The position numbers and the translations under genes are program-made. Below are positions 32,759-42,320 of a stretch of 64,000 nucleotides of DNA, piece by piece. Position 1 is the stretch's first letter, and each line of letters begins with the position of its first letter. The notes below the pieces were generated by a model. It ran no database searches. It was given only the letters and a program-made list of their open reading frames with translations, and was not told where the DNA came from. Origin of the DNA: Mucilaginibacter rubeus (GTDB taxonomy: Bacteria > Bacteroidota > Bacteroidia > Sphingobacteriales > Sphingobacteriaceae); NCBI RefSeq assembly GCF_014643835.1, contig NZ_BMKD01000002.1, positions 186,001 to 250,000 on the forward strand, in the 5' to 3' direction.

Positions 32759-35700
32759 TTAAAAACCTGCCTGGATGCCCAGGTTAATCACCCGCTGGTT
32801 AATGTACGCATCGCCCGCGGTATTGGTAGCAATTTCGGGGTCCTGCTGATATTTTTTGTAGTTATCAAAAGTGAGCAGGTTATATGCGCTCATATAAATG
32901 CGGGCATTATTAATCTTGAAGGGCAACAATTTAGTTGGCAATTGGTAACCGATATCAACCGTTTTTAACCGCACGTAATGCGCGTTTAATAACCAGTAAT
33001 CAGAAAAATAAGCCGTAGGGCTGTTTACCGAAGTTGGATTGGTAGTTAACCTTGGGAAGGCGGCATTAACCGGGTTTTCGGATGTCCAGCGTTCCTGGTG
33101 AATGGGCTGAAACTGGCTTTGAAACGGTTCGATACCTGTACCAATCACCGCGAAACTGTAGTTAAACGATCCCTGCAAAAGCACACTTACACTAAAACCT
33201 TTGTAAACCGCCTGCAATGAAAGACCGAGTATGGTATTTGGCAGGTTTGGATTTCCGATCGGCCTTTTGTCAAAAACGTTAATAACGCCGTCACCGTTCA
33301 GGTCCTGGTATTTCAGATCGCCGGGCTGTAGTGGGATACCGTTATCAGGTACGGGTACCGATTTGCTTCCCGAATTGATGGCGGCAATATCGGCAGCGGT
33401 ATAGTATCCCAAAAAGTGATAACCATATTGCTGTCCAATTGAATGACCGGTTTGCGCCAGCCATGGATATGCCGGGGTAGCCTCATCTTCATATAGGATC
33501 TTGTTTTTAGCATACGAGAACACGAAACCAACGTTGTACTGTACTTTGCCGAGCGTGCTATGATAGCTGATCTGCCCGTCGAGGCCCTGGTTACGGGTTT
33601 TACCGATATTTACGGCAGGCAAACCAACACCCAAAATCTCCGGTATACTCCCGGGTGTAATCAGCTGATTGTAACGGATATCGTGGAAATAATCGGCCGT
33701 GATGGATATTTTATCATTAAATAAGTTGGCATCCAGCCCAATGTCCACCTTTTTGGCACGTTCCCAAACTACGTTCGGGTTGCCCAAAGAACCTTCATAT
33801 ATAGAATTATAGTTTTGAGCTGTTTCGCCAAAATTGTAACCACCGCCCTGGTTGTAAACCTGGTTATATACATAACGGTTACCCGGCGCTGCATCCGAAC
33901 CAACCAAACCATAACTGCCCCTTATTTTCAAAAGACTGAACATAGGGAAGGCTTTTTCAAAGAACGACTCTTTGGCGATATTATAACCAAAGCTCACAGC
34001 CGGAAAAATCCCAAAGCGGTGATTGGCTGCAAAGCGGTCGGTGCCGTTATAGGCTACGTTAAAGTCGAACAGGAATTTCTGTTTAAAGTCATACCCCACC
34101 TTGCCCGATATACCGCGGAACTTTTGCGGCACACCAACCTGCGCGCCATCAAGCAGCGGGTAGGTGAAATACGTTTGCGAAGTTTGATTGAACAACAACA
34201 ATCCCGAAAAATGGTGCGAACCACGAAATGTCCTGTCGTAATTGGCGTAAAGCTGCAGGTTGTAGTTATTGGTATTGATATCGGTGCTGCCCGTTAACGC
34301 ATAAGTTTGATATACATAGGTAGCACCCGGCCTTAAGGAATATTGATTAGTAGCCGGATCATAATGATAAGCAGGGATGCCTCCGTTAAAGATTTGCTTG
34401 GTAAATTGTTCAATGCTTGAATAAGCAACCCTGCCTGTTACCGAAAGGCCATTGGTTAAAGCATCAAGTCTTTGGGTTGCGCCAAAAAGCACATTAAAAT
34501 CGGTACGGCGGGAATGTTGATAGCCTCCTGTTGCCAGCCTGGCGTTAAGCGTTGGCAGGTGATCGGGATTAAACGATGAATAGGCGTATGAATAACTTCC
34601 GTTAGGGTTAAGATATGGCGCCGTAAAAGGCGTTTCCTTGGTAAAATTATATACCTCGCTCACGGCGTTCTGGTTATAAGGCTGGTTCAGGTCGGAGAAA
34701 CGGGTGGTAATGTCCAGCCGCAGGTCAAGGGTTTTATTGGCTTTCAGATCGAGGTTTGAGCGAAAGTTATAGCGTTTAAAATAGTAATTGGTATTCACCA
34801 AACTTTGCGGATCGGCAAAATCACGTACCAGGCCATTTTGGTTTAGCGCGCCACCCGAGATAAAATATTTTACCCCGGCTGTACCACCCGAAATATCCAG
34901 GTTGGCATTGGTTTGATAGGTGTATTTCTTGAATATCTTGTTATACCAATCAACATTGGGGTGGCCGTATGGATCGGATCCATTTTTAAAGAGGTCAAGG
35001 TCCTGCTGGGTAAAGCTAAGCGGGATGCCGTCATTATGCTGGGCCTCATTAATCAATACCGCTGTATTATATGAATCTAAAAACTGCGGCGTTTTAGTAG
35101 GCTGCTGGATGCCGCTTTCCACACGAAGATTCACTTTAGGGGTGCCGGCCTTGCCGCGGCGGGTGGTTACCACCAATACGCCGTTAGCTCCCTTGATACC
35201 ATAAATAGCCGTTGTTGACGCATCTTTCAAAATCGAGATGCTCTCTATCTCATTCACGTTGATCTGCTGCAACTGGTCATAGCTGTACTCAATGTCATCT
35301 ACAATAATGAGCGGCTGGTTACCCGATGGGTTTAGCGAGCTTACCCCGCGGATATAAAAATCTGAAGCATCCTTACCCGGCTGGCCCGAACCTTGCTGCG
35401 AAAAAAAGCCCGGCAATTTACCGGTTAAAGCATTTTGCACGTTGGCTGTTGGCACGGTGCGGATCTCACTGGCCGAAATGGAACTTACAGCACCGGTATT
35501 GGTGATCCTTTTTTTAGTTCCGTAAGCTACTACGGCTACTTCATCCAAGCCGTTGGTATTGGTTTGCAGTATGATATCCATTCTGCCCGATTCAGATACA
35601 CGGAGCTCACGCGGGATATAACCAATAAAACGTACAATGATGGTATTTGACTGCCCTTTAAGAACAAGCCTGAACTTACCACCCTGATCTGTAATAGCAC

Positions 35701-35851
35701 CGTTATTAGGAACACCTTTTTCAATTACCGATACCCCAGGCAATACCCCGGTAATATCGCGTACAGTACCTGTTACAGTCCTGCTTTGTGCAAATGACAC
35801 CGCCGGGAGCAGGATCATTAATATCTGGAAGAGAAGTATTATTTTTCTCAT
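32759..35851 (-). CDS. SusC/RagA-type TonB-dependent outer-membrane transporter
   Basis: 1031 residues from MRKIILLFQILMILLPAVSF, a good signal peptide; the longer frame from 35899 overlaps the SusD stop. A carboxypeptidase-D-like beta-sandwich (VTGTVRDITGVLPGVSVIEK) is followed by the plug with DEVAVVAYGTKKR, YIRGVSSLNPSGNQPLIIVD and GIKGANGVLVVTTRRG, then the 22-strand barrel ending in YINQRVINLGIQAGF. It imports oligosaccharides across the outer membrane with a SusD partner. It follows a SusD gene by 41 nt; its own SusD partner is not obvious (see findings). Confidence 0.94.
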   Translation of the reverse strand: MRKIILLFQILMILLPAVSFAQSRTVTGTVRDITGVLPGVSVIEKGVPNNGAITDQGGKFRLVLKGQSNTIIVRFIGYIPRELRVSESGRMDIILQTNTNGLDEVAVVAYGTKKRITNTGAVSSISASEIRTVPTANVQNALTGKLPGFFSQQGSGQPGKDASDFYIRGVSSLNPSGNQPLIIVDDIEYSYDQLQQINVNEIESISILKDASTTAIYGIKGANGVLVVTTRRGKAGTPKVNLRVESGIQQPTKTPQFLDSYNTAVLINEAQHNDGIPLSFTQQDLDLFKNGSDPYGHPNVDWYNKIFKKYTYQTNANLDISGGTAGVKYFISGGALNQNGLVRDFADPQSLVNTNYYFKRYNFRSNLDLKANKTLDLRLDITTRFSDLNQPYNQNAVSEVYNFTKETPFTAPYLNPNGSYSYAYSSFNPDHLPTLNARLATGGYQHSRRTDFNVLFGATQRLDALTNGLSVTGRVAYSSIEQFTKQIFNGGIPAYHYDPATNQYSLRPGATYVYQTYALTGSTDINTNNYNLQLYANYDRTFRGSHHFSGLLLFNQTSQTYFTYPLLDGAQVGVPQKFRGISGKVGYDFKQKFLFDFNVAYNGTDRFAANHRFGIFPAVSFGYNIAKESFFEKAFPMFSLLKIRGSYGLVGSDAAPGNRYVYNQVYNQGGGYNFGETAQNYNSIYEGSLGNPNVVWERAKKVDIGLDANLFNDKISITADYFHDIRYNQLITPGSIPEILGVGLPAVNIGKTRNQGLDGQISYHSTLGKVQYNVGFVFSYAKNKILYEDEATPAYPWLAQTGHSIGQQYGYHFLGYYTAADIAAINSGSKSVPVPDNGIPLQPGDLKYQDLNGDGVINVFDKRPIGNPNLPNTILGLSLQAVYKGFSVSVLLQGSFNYSFAVIGTGIEPFQSQFQPIHQERWTSENPVNAAFPRLTTNPTSVNSPTAYFSDYWLLNAHYVRLKTVDIGYQLPTKLLPFKINNARIYMSAYNLLTFDNYKKYQQDPEIATNTAGDAYINQRVINLGIQAGF

Positions 35852-35892
35852 AAAGCTTAATTTTTTTGGTTTAACTGGCTGAGATTTTGAGA

Positions 35893-37599
35893 TTACCATC
35901 CTGGATTTTGTTTCATATTCGGGTTCTTCAAAACCTCGTCATAAGGTATTGGGTACAGGTACATCTTAGGCGCTTCGAATTTGGTAGTGAGCGCATTCAC
36001 CACGTTATAGGTAAGGCTGGAGCCTATCTTCACAATGCTGATCCCTTTTTGCGGCTGGTTCATTACCGTTTCGGCAATTTTCCAGCGGCGGATGTCCCAG
36101 TAGCGGTTCTCTTCAAAAGCCATTTCCAGGCGCCGCTCATTTTGGATGATGGCGCGCATCTCCGCTTTGCTCATACCGGCTTTAAGTCCGTAATTGCCGG
36201 TGCCCGCATCTATACCTGCCCTTTTCCTGATGCTGATAACAGCATTATAAACCTCGGGAGTTGCACCTGCCGATTCATTGAGTGCTTCGGCATAGCCTAA
36301 AACCACATCAGCATAGCGCAGGATCTGCCAGTCTATGACATGCGCAGCGTAGGCATTGGTGTTTTCAAAATTGCCCATAAACTTGCGCATGTAATAGCCT
36401 GTTTTGGTTTGTTGTAATGAACCGTTGGGTTTGCTGGCCCCTCCTTCATACAATTGCAGATCTGAGTTAAGCCATCTTGCACCGTTATAGAGCACGGTAT
36501 AGGTTAAGCGCGGGTCGCGGTTCTGGTAAGGGTTGTCCGGGTTATAACCTGATGCCGGATCAGTAATAGCCAAACCGTTTTTCATGGGGAAGGCATCAAC
36601 CAATTGCTGTGTAGGACTGGTTTGCCCCTTGCCTACCGCCCCGGTAAATCCAACCGGACCGTTAGTGGTTTCAATCGAGGATGAATTATCTGTTTGGCGG
36701 ATAAATATATTTTCAGAGCTGTTTTGAGTCAGAAATACATCTTTAAAGCTGGGCAATAACGAATAAACATTCAGGTCCATTACCGCTTTTTCGGCAGCAG
36801 CGGCCTGTGCCCACCTGTCGGCGCTAAAATCGGTGTAACCGGTTAGCGGATTTGAGGCATCGATATTCTGCCCGTTAAATAATGGGCTTGCCGCATACAG
36901 CAGTACTTTGGCCTTTAAAGCCATGGCGGCACCTTTGGTAGGGCGGTGATAATCAGCATTAGGGTTGCTCAGCGGCGCGGTCATCAGGGTATCCTTAATG
37001 GCATCGCATTCGCTTACAATGTATTTGATACAATCGGCAAAGGAATTACGTGGCAAGGCTACATTATCTGTTATAGTAAACACCTTGTTGCCCAATAAGG
37101 GAACGCCACCGTAACGTTTAACCAGTTCAAAGTAATATAGCGCCCTTAAAAAACGTGCCTCGCTTTTCCATACATATTTCATGGAGTAACCATGGTATTG
37201 TGCAAGTACCGGCACTACATCAATATTGTTCACAAACTCATTTGCCTTGCGGATGCCTGCGTAGTAATAAGCCCAAAGGTTTTCACCGGCGGGGATAGTA
37301 TATGAATTATAAGATGCTGTTGAAAGTATGGTTACTACATTTGATGATACCGAAGCCGATGACATGGCATCATCACTGGCCGCGTCAAGGTAGTCGTTCC
37401 CTACCCTGTTGTGCCCATTTTGGAGCGCTGCATAAATCCCATACAGGAACATTTGGGCATTGGTGCCTAAGGAGTCCTTTTTGTCAAACACGTAATTGAT
37501 AGTCACCTTATCAACCGGGAACTGCTCATATTTTTTACAGCCGGCCATTATGGTTAAGATGCCGGCGGCCGCTAAAATTATTTTGTTGAAACTCTTCAT
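35893..37599 (-). CDS. SusD/RagB-type glycan-binding lipoprotein
   Basis: 568 residues from MKSFNKIILAAAGILTIMAGC, whose lipobox cysteine marks a lipoprotein; the longer frame from 37653 would overlap the preceding SusC. Tetratricopeptide-like helices carry SEARFLRALYYFELVKRYGG and KAKVLLYAASPLFNG, and the C-terminal part has RNEERRLEMAFEENRYWDIR, all standard SusD motifs. It lies 28 nt after the SusC gene that ends at 37628, the usual pairing, and would form the lid of that transporter. Confidence 0.93.
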   Translation of the reverse strand: MKSFNKIILAAAGILTIMAGCKKYEQFPVDKVTINYVFDKKDSLGTNAQMFLYGIYAALQNGHNRVGNDYLDAASDDAMSSASVSSNVVTILSTASYNSYTIPAGENLWAYYYAGIRKANEFVNNIDVVPVLAQYHGYSMKYVWKSEARFLRALYYFELVKRYGGVPLLGNKVFTITDNVALPRNSFADCIKYIVSECDAIKDTLMTAPLSNPNADYHRPTKGAAMALKAKVLLYAASPLFNGQNIDASNPLTGYTDFSADRWAQAAAAEKAVMDLNVYSLLPSFKDVFLTQNSSENIFIRQTDNSSSIETTNGPVGFTGAVGKGQTSPTQQLVDAFPMKNGLAITDPASGYNPDNPYQNRDPRLTYTVLYNGARWLNSDLQLYEGGASKPNGSLQQTKTGYYMRKFMGNFENTNAYAAHVIDWQILRYADVVLGYAEALNESAGATPEVYNAVISIRKRAGIDAGTGNYGLKAGMSKAEMRAIIQNERRLEMAFEENRYWDIRRWKIAETVMNQPQKGISIVKIGSSLTYNVVNALTTKFEAPKMYLYPIPYDEVLKNPNMKQNPGW

Positions 37600-37627
37600 G
37601 ATCGTAATATTTTTATGATGGCCAAAA

Positions 37628-40600
37628 TCAAAGCTTAATGTTAACGCCGGCATTTATTACCCTTTGAATGGGGTAAGCAGTACCGTATACCTCCGGATCA
37701 AAATCTTTGTAGCCATACAGTGTATACAGGTTTTCGCCGTTCACAAACACTCGCAAGCCCGATAGCCTAAGCTTATGCGCCCACTCATAAGGCAGGTTGT
37801 AACCTACCTCGGCATTTTTAAGCCTTATATAGTTGCCCTTGCGCAGGTACAAGGTTGAGTTGGCGGTATTATTGGCGTTACCTATTGATAACCTTGGCGC
37901 AGTAGCCGTAGCAGCGGTTTCGGGTGTCCACCGGCCTAAAATGGTGTTGTACGCCTGCCCGCTGTAAGTAAGCCCGAGGAAACCCACACCTGCAAAGCCG
38001 TTCACCTGCGAGTTATTGAACATCAGCTCACGGTTCGCTACGCCCTGTAACAGGAAACTCAGACTAAAACCTTTGTAATTGAAACCCGCCGAAAAGCCAT
38101 AATAAACCAGCGGCCGGTTACCGCCTATAGCCGAAACATCAAACTGGTTGATAATATGATCGCCGTTAAGGTCTTTGTATTTTACATCTCCTGCCTGTGC
38201 GGCGTAACCGGTAGTTGTTGCACTGGTGGCAGCATCCTGGGCATCCTTGAAATAACCGATAGCCGTGTAACCATAAATAGCATTGGTTGAGCGGCCGGTG
38301 TGCCTGAGCCATGGGTAAGGATATGGCTCTTCGTCGCTAAAAATAATTTTTGACGATTGGATAGATGCATTACCAGAGATAAAGTAATTGAAATTTTGGA
38401 TGTGGTTTTGATAGGTTAAAGTAAGTTCGCCGCCCTTATAAAGGTTGATGCCTAAATTTTCATAAGGGTAAGCAGTACCCAGCAAGGCTATGCTGTTGCC
38501 GCGTACCTGTAACAGATCATAATACCTGTCGTGGTAATAATCGGCAGTAATATTAAAATGATTATTAAACAGGGAAATATCAGCTCCTACATCCAGCTTG
38601 CGGGCTTTTTCCCAACGGATGTATGGGTTGGCCAATGTGTTTTCAAAATAACCCTGTACCGGGCTTTTGCTGGTACCTGTGCTGTATGAATAGCCCTGCG
38701 AAGGGCCGTAGGTTTGCAAAAAGTTATAGTAACCGTAATTATCTACGTTGTTGTTTCCGGTTTTACCATAGGTAGCGCGCCACTTCCATGAGTTTATCCA
38801 GCTGAAATTATCATTAATAAAATCCTCTTTACCCATTTGCCAGCCAATACCGCCGGCGTAAAACAAGCCATATTGATTGCCCGGAGGATAACGGTTATAA
38901 CCGCTGCTGTTGACAGCCGCTTCAATAAAGTATTTACCGTCATAATTATAACCCGCTTTTAATGCACGGTTTGTTGTTACCTGCGAAAGGTCATAGTTTA
39001 ATACAACCGAGCGTACATCATACAGTGTCATACCGGTTATATTGCTTTTGCCAAAAGTCCTGTCGTAATTAACTGATGCCTGGGCAAACGAGTAGCGGGC
39101 GCTTGAAACCGTACTGAACGAATTGTTTTGCGCAACTGATGAGCCCACTGCCGAATAAGAACTGTCGGCGTTAAAGGAATAGGCATTATTTTGCAATGAG
39201 CGATTTAAAAAACTTTGCGATGAAAAAGCAAGATTGCCTTTTGTCTTTGCCGATAAGCCTGGTGTTATGCTGCTGAGGTTATAATTTAGATCGAGGTTGG
39301 CCAGTACATCATTGCTGCTGGTGCGCTGATAGCCTGAAAACTCGGTTTGCGAAAGCAGGTTGTTGGTATATGTTGTTGTACCGCCAAATGTGTTATTTGG
39401 ATTATAAAGCGGATATGCATTGTTTGGCGTGCTGTAAAGAGCGCCCAATATGTTTCCATATCCTGCTCCTGGCTGTGTGCTTTGCTGGATACGGCCGAAT
39501 AACTGCAGATCGACAGTGAATTTTTTGGTTACGTTAACTGCAAGATCGGAGTTAATGATATAGCGGTTAAGATCATTATTGGTGTTATAGGGTACAGATG
39601 ATGCGGTGCGGAACATCCCGGCCTGGTCAAGGTAGTTTAATGAAACACTGTACCGTGCTACCTGGGTACCGCCGTTAACATTAAGCTTGTAGCTGGTCAT
39701 TGGTGAATTATCGCGCAATATGGTTTTAAACCAGTTAACATCCGGATGTCGTAAAGGGTCGGTGTGGTTGCGGTAGGCGTTAAAATCGGCACTGCTGTAA
39801 AGTGCCGGCTTACCATCGTTTTGTAACGCTTCATTATATAAATACGCATATTGATAAGCAGGCAGCGGGTTTGGCAAGCCCAAAGGCTGCTGGGTGCCTG
39901 TTTGTGCAGTGAATGAAATATGCGGCGTACCCACCTGACCGCGTTTGGTAGTAATAAGTAAAGTACCGCGCGAACTGTTGATGCCCAGCATCATATTTGA
40001 AAGCGCATCCTTTAATACCGAAACCGATTCGATACTTTCCGGATCAAGCGACGCTATCTCTCGCTGAACACCATCGATAATCGTTATCGGCCCCTGCCCT
40101 CTTAATGAAAGGCCGAACTCGGTATTGTCATTGGCCGAATAATTATTGTGCTGCACTACCGCCCCGATAAAGTCATTTACAGTCTGCACGCCGGTTTGAG
40201 GTGCGGCGAAACCGCTATACTGCTGGGTATATAAACCGGGGAGTTGCCCGGGTAAAGCATAGGTATATAAAGTTGCAGGGGTGCTTGTAAGCTGATTGGT
40301 ATAGATAGTTGATATGGCACCTACATTTTTTGATGTGCTTATGGTATCATAAAGCACATTAATGGTTTTAGGTGCCTGAATATAGGTATCTATGAGCCTC
40401 ACCGTTAATTTAGCAGTGTTTTTAACAATAACCTGGCGGGCGTTATAATTCGCGGCGGTAAATACCAGGGCATCTCCCTTTATGGCGTTGATAGCAAACA
40501 TGCCGTCTTTACCGGTGGTCAGGGTACTATTTTTTCCTTTATTGATTACTTTAACACCCTGCAGTGGGTTACCATACTCATCAAGTACAATACCGCTTAC

Positions 40601-40726
40601 CTGACCGGGCCGTGCAGGCGCCACGGCAGCTGTATCCTGCTGCATGGCTGCATAGCTGGTTTTAACCAGTAGCAGCATCAACAGCGTGATACCTGTTAAA
40701 CATTTATTTATGTAGCAATAAGCCAT
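37628..40726 (-). CDS. SusC/RagA-type TonB-dependent outer-membrane transporter
   Basis: 1032 residues from MAYCYINKCLTGITLLMLLL. An ATG 72 nt upstream would include a LacI operator in the coding region, so it is rejected. After the signal peptide come the CarboxypepD_reg-like domain (VSGIVLDEYGNPLQGVKVIN), a plug with LSLRGQGPITIIDGVQREI and INSSRGTLLITTKRG, and the barrel ending in YPIQRVINAGVNIKL. The plug's opening TSKNVGAISTIYTNQLTST is more divergent than in the other SusC. It probably pairs with the SusD that follows. Confidence 0.93.
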   Translation of the reverse strand: MAYCYINKCLTGITLLMLLLVKTSYAAMQQDTAAVAPARPGQVSGIVLDEYGNPLQGVKVINKGKNSTLTTGKDGMFAINAIKGDALVFTAANYNARQVIVKNTAKLTVRLIDTYIQAPKTINVLYDTISTSKNVGAISTIYTNQLTSTPATLYTYALPGQLPGLYTQQYSGFAAPQTGVQTVNDFIGAVVQHNNYSANDNTEFGLSLRGQGPITIIDGVQREIASLDPESIESVSVLKDALSNMMLGINSSRGTLLITTKRGQVGTPHISFTAQTGTQQPLGLPNPLPAYQYAYLYNEALQNDGKPALYSSADFNAYRNHTDPLRHPDVNWFKTILRDNSPMTSYKLNVNGGTQVARYSVSLNYLDQAGMFRTASSVPYNTNNDLNRYIINSDLAVNVTKKFTVDLQLFGRIQQSTQPGAGYGNILGALYSTPNNAYPLYNPNNTFGGTTTYTNNLLSQTEFSGYQRTSSNDVLANLDLNYNLSSITPGLSAKTKGNLAFSSQSFLNRSLQNNAYSFNADSSYSAVGSSVAQNNSFSTVSSARYSFAQASVNYDRTFGKSNITGMTLYDVRSVVLNYDLSQVTTNRALKAGYNYDGKYFIEAAVNSSGYNRYPPGNQYGLFYAGGIGWQMGKEDFINDNFSWINSWKWRATYGKTGNNNVDNYGYYNFLQTYGPSQGYSYSTGTSKSPVQGYFENTLANPYIRWEKARKLDVGADISLFNNHFNITADYYHDRYYDLLQVRGNSIALLGTAYPYENLGINLYKGGELTLTYQNHIQNFNYFISGNASIQSSKIIFSDEEPYPYPWLRHTGRSTNAIYGYTAIGYFKDAQDAATSATTTGYAAQAGDVKYKDLNGDHIINQFDVSAIGGNRPLVYYGFSAGFNYKGFSLSFLLQGVANRELMFNNSQVNGFAGVGFLGLTYSGQAYNTILGRWTPETAATATAPRLSIGNANNTANSTLYLRKGNYIRLKNAEVGYNLPYEWAHKLRLSGLRVFVNGENLYTLYGYKDFDPEVYGTAYPIQRVINAGVNIKL

Positions 40727-40760
40727 ATTTTTCAGGTTTAAAATTGTTGGCAAAAGATTT

Positions 40761-40778
40761 AAATATCGTTTTAGCAGA
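40761..40778 (-). promoter_or_regulatory. LacI-type operator before the second SusC gene
   Basis: AATATCGTTTTAGCA, central CG at 40767-40768, about 35 nt before the preferred SusC start. It matches the other sites at 11-12 of 14 core positions and implies an internal promoter within the D-5004-4961-C-D-C cluster. Confidence 0.6.
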
Positions 40779-40822
40779 TCCTGTATAGTTAGGTGCATCT
40801 GCTTGTTTATTTCATCTACAGA

Positions 40823-41827
40823 TCAACCGCATTTAAATGTATAGGTGAACGGGGCATCAGTATTACCATAGCCTACCTTTACCTTGCCCGTTTTATCTGT
40901 AAGGAAGTACTCCATTCTTGTGATGGTTTGCGTATCCCCTGCATTAAAGAATGATCTCGGCCAAAACGTAAGCTGGTACTTTTTACTGGTGGCAGTAGTT
41001 TGTTTCAATAATGTTTTAGAGGTTTGCTCACAAACGTTTATGGTTTTCCCATCGCTGGTGTAGGCCTTTGCGCACAGGTAAACTTCACTTGCGCCGCTTA
41101 ACTGTGTATCGGTAACTGTACCATCAAAAGTCAGGGTTACAAAATCGTTATCCAATGATTTTGGCGGATCGATTGTGGTAAGCTGCGGGTTACAAAAGTC
41201 AACCAGGTCACCGCTGCCGCCGGTTACTTCAAAACAGGTATTACCAAGCAGCACACTGTAATAAGTACCATTGCCATCGCTGGTAAAACCGTTGCCGCTG
41301 TCGGTTATGGTATAGCCCAGTTTAACCAACATGTTATTATTATCGGCACCTACTTTTGTTTTGATATTCAGGTCGACAATAAACTCTACCCCACCAGTAT
41401 GGCTGTAGGCTTTATCAGTTTGGTAAGCCACCCATTCCATGTCATCAATAAGGTTACCACCGTTACCGAAAGTTTTTTTCATGTATGCCGACCAGGTAAG
41501 GCCGTCGCCCTTTTTGGGCAAAGTACCGTCGGGTATCAGGGACATGGTTCCGTTACCTTGTTTGCTGGTGTAAGTTATGGTGGTATTCTGCGCTGCCTTC
41601 CAGCCTTTAGGTACCAAAAAACCAAAAATGAGGTAATCGGGGCCCCCATCTCCCACGGTAGGGATATCACAGTGTACCGTTATCGGCACAACTGAACCTA
41701 CGGCAGCTGTGGCCGGCTGATCAACACTGGTAATTTGTTCGCCACAGCAGGCTAAAGCAATACCCAGCACCACCAAAGCACACAGCTTCCATAAATTTTT
41801 ACCTTTTATATGTAAATATGATCTCAT
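40823..41827 (-). CDS. DUF4961-like surface lipoprotein
   Basis: 334 residues. The N-terminus has a hydrophobic segment ending in VLGIALACC, a lipobox, so a lipoprotein is likely. The rest is beta-rich, with VPITVHCDIP, FGFLVPKGWKAAQNTTITYT, GYTITDSGNG and LTFWPRSFFNAGDTQTI; it resembles DUF4961 proteins found beside SusD and DUF5004 genes. The role is unknown, probably glycan binding at the cell surface. It lies 24 nt after the DUF5004-like gene and 96 nt before SusC. Confidence 0.72.
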   Translation of the reverse strand: MRSYLHIKGKNLWKLCALVVLGIALACCGEQITSVDQPATAAVGSVVPITVHCDIPTVGDGGPDYLIFGFLVPKGWKAAQNTTITYTSKQGNGTMSLIPDGTLPKKGDGLTWSAYMKKTFGNGGNLIDDMEWVAYQTDKAYSHTGGVEFIVDLNIKTKVGADNNNMLVKLGYTITDSGNGFTSDGNGTYYSVLLGNTCFEVTGGSGDLVDFCNPQLTTIDPPKSLDNDFVTLTFDGTVTDTQLSGASEVYLCAKAYTSDGKTINVCEQTSKTLLKQTTATSKKYQLTFWPRSFFNAGDTQTITRMEYFLTDKTGKVKVGYGNTDAPFTYTFKCG

Positions 41828-41851
41828 AATTTATTGGTTGCTTTTAGTTTA

Positions 41852-42295
41852 TCAATTGGCTTTTTCAAGCACGTACACATAAGTATTATTGGTACAGCCC
41901 GGGCTGAATGTTATGCTAAGCTGCCTTTTGCCGTTTACTATAGGGTAAGTAAAAGCTGTTGAAACCGGCTTATCGCCTGTAGCAGTAAAGGTGATCTTAA
42001 ACGGGTACTGCGGATCATCAAGTGCAAAAGCGCCATCCTTGCTTACCAGGAAGGGCAATTTGTTCACCAGTGTATACCCTTTATCGGTAAAGCTGATCCT
42101 GAACTGGCTAAAATCAATAATGGAGGTTAAATCGGTTCCATTACGGGTAGCTTTGATCACCCGCCAGTTGCCGGCGATATCTTTGGGAGCCTCGCTTCCG
42201 GGAACTATCTTTTCGGTTTTACATGATGAAGCCGCCAGCATAAAGACAGCTATCAGCAGCATGTAAAACCATTTTGCTTTGTAATTATATTTCAT
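41852..42295 (-). CDS. DUF5004-like lipocalin-type lipoprotein
   Basis: 147 residues. Signal and lipobox are in MLLIAVFMLAASSCK, so the mature protein is anchored at the cysteine. IAGNWRVIKATRNGTDLT and the later beta strands recall a small lipocalin-like barrel, as in DUF5004 proteins. It is 25 nt after the SusD stop and 24 nt before the DUF4961-like gene, a linked trio seen in other Bacteroidota glycan loci. Function unknown, surface binding likely. Confidence 0.72.
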   Translation of the reverse strand: MKYNYKAKWFYMLLIAVFMLAASSCKTEKIVPGSEAPKDIAGNWRVIKATRNGTDLTSIIDFSQFRISFTDKGYTLVNKLPFLVSKDGAFALDDPQYPFKITFTATGDKPVSTAFTYPIVNGKRQLSITFSPGCTNNTYVYVLEKAN

Positions 42296-42320
42296 ATCAA
42301 TACTATTATACTGTCGGTGA

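Noticed and set aside
33815-34297. 160-residue plus-strand frame within a SusC gene
   Set aside because: Shadow of the SusC barrel; no start context or domain.
35851-35899. Apparent SusC-SusD overlap of 7 nt
   Set aside because: Caused by a longer upstream start; the signal peptide begins at 35851, leaving 41 nt between the genes.
37599-37653. Apparent overlap of SusD with the end of the upstream SusC
   Set aside because: The lipoprotein signal begins at 37599, so the real genes are 28 nt apart.
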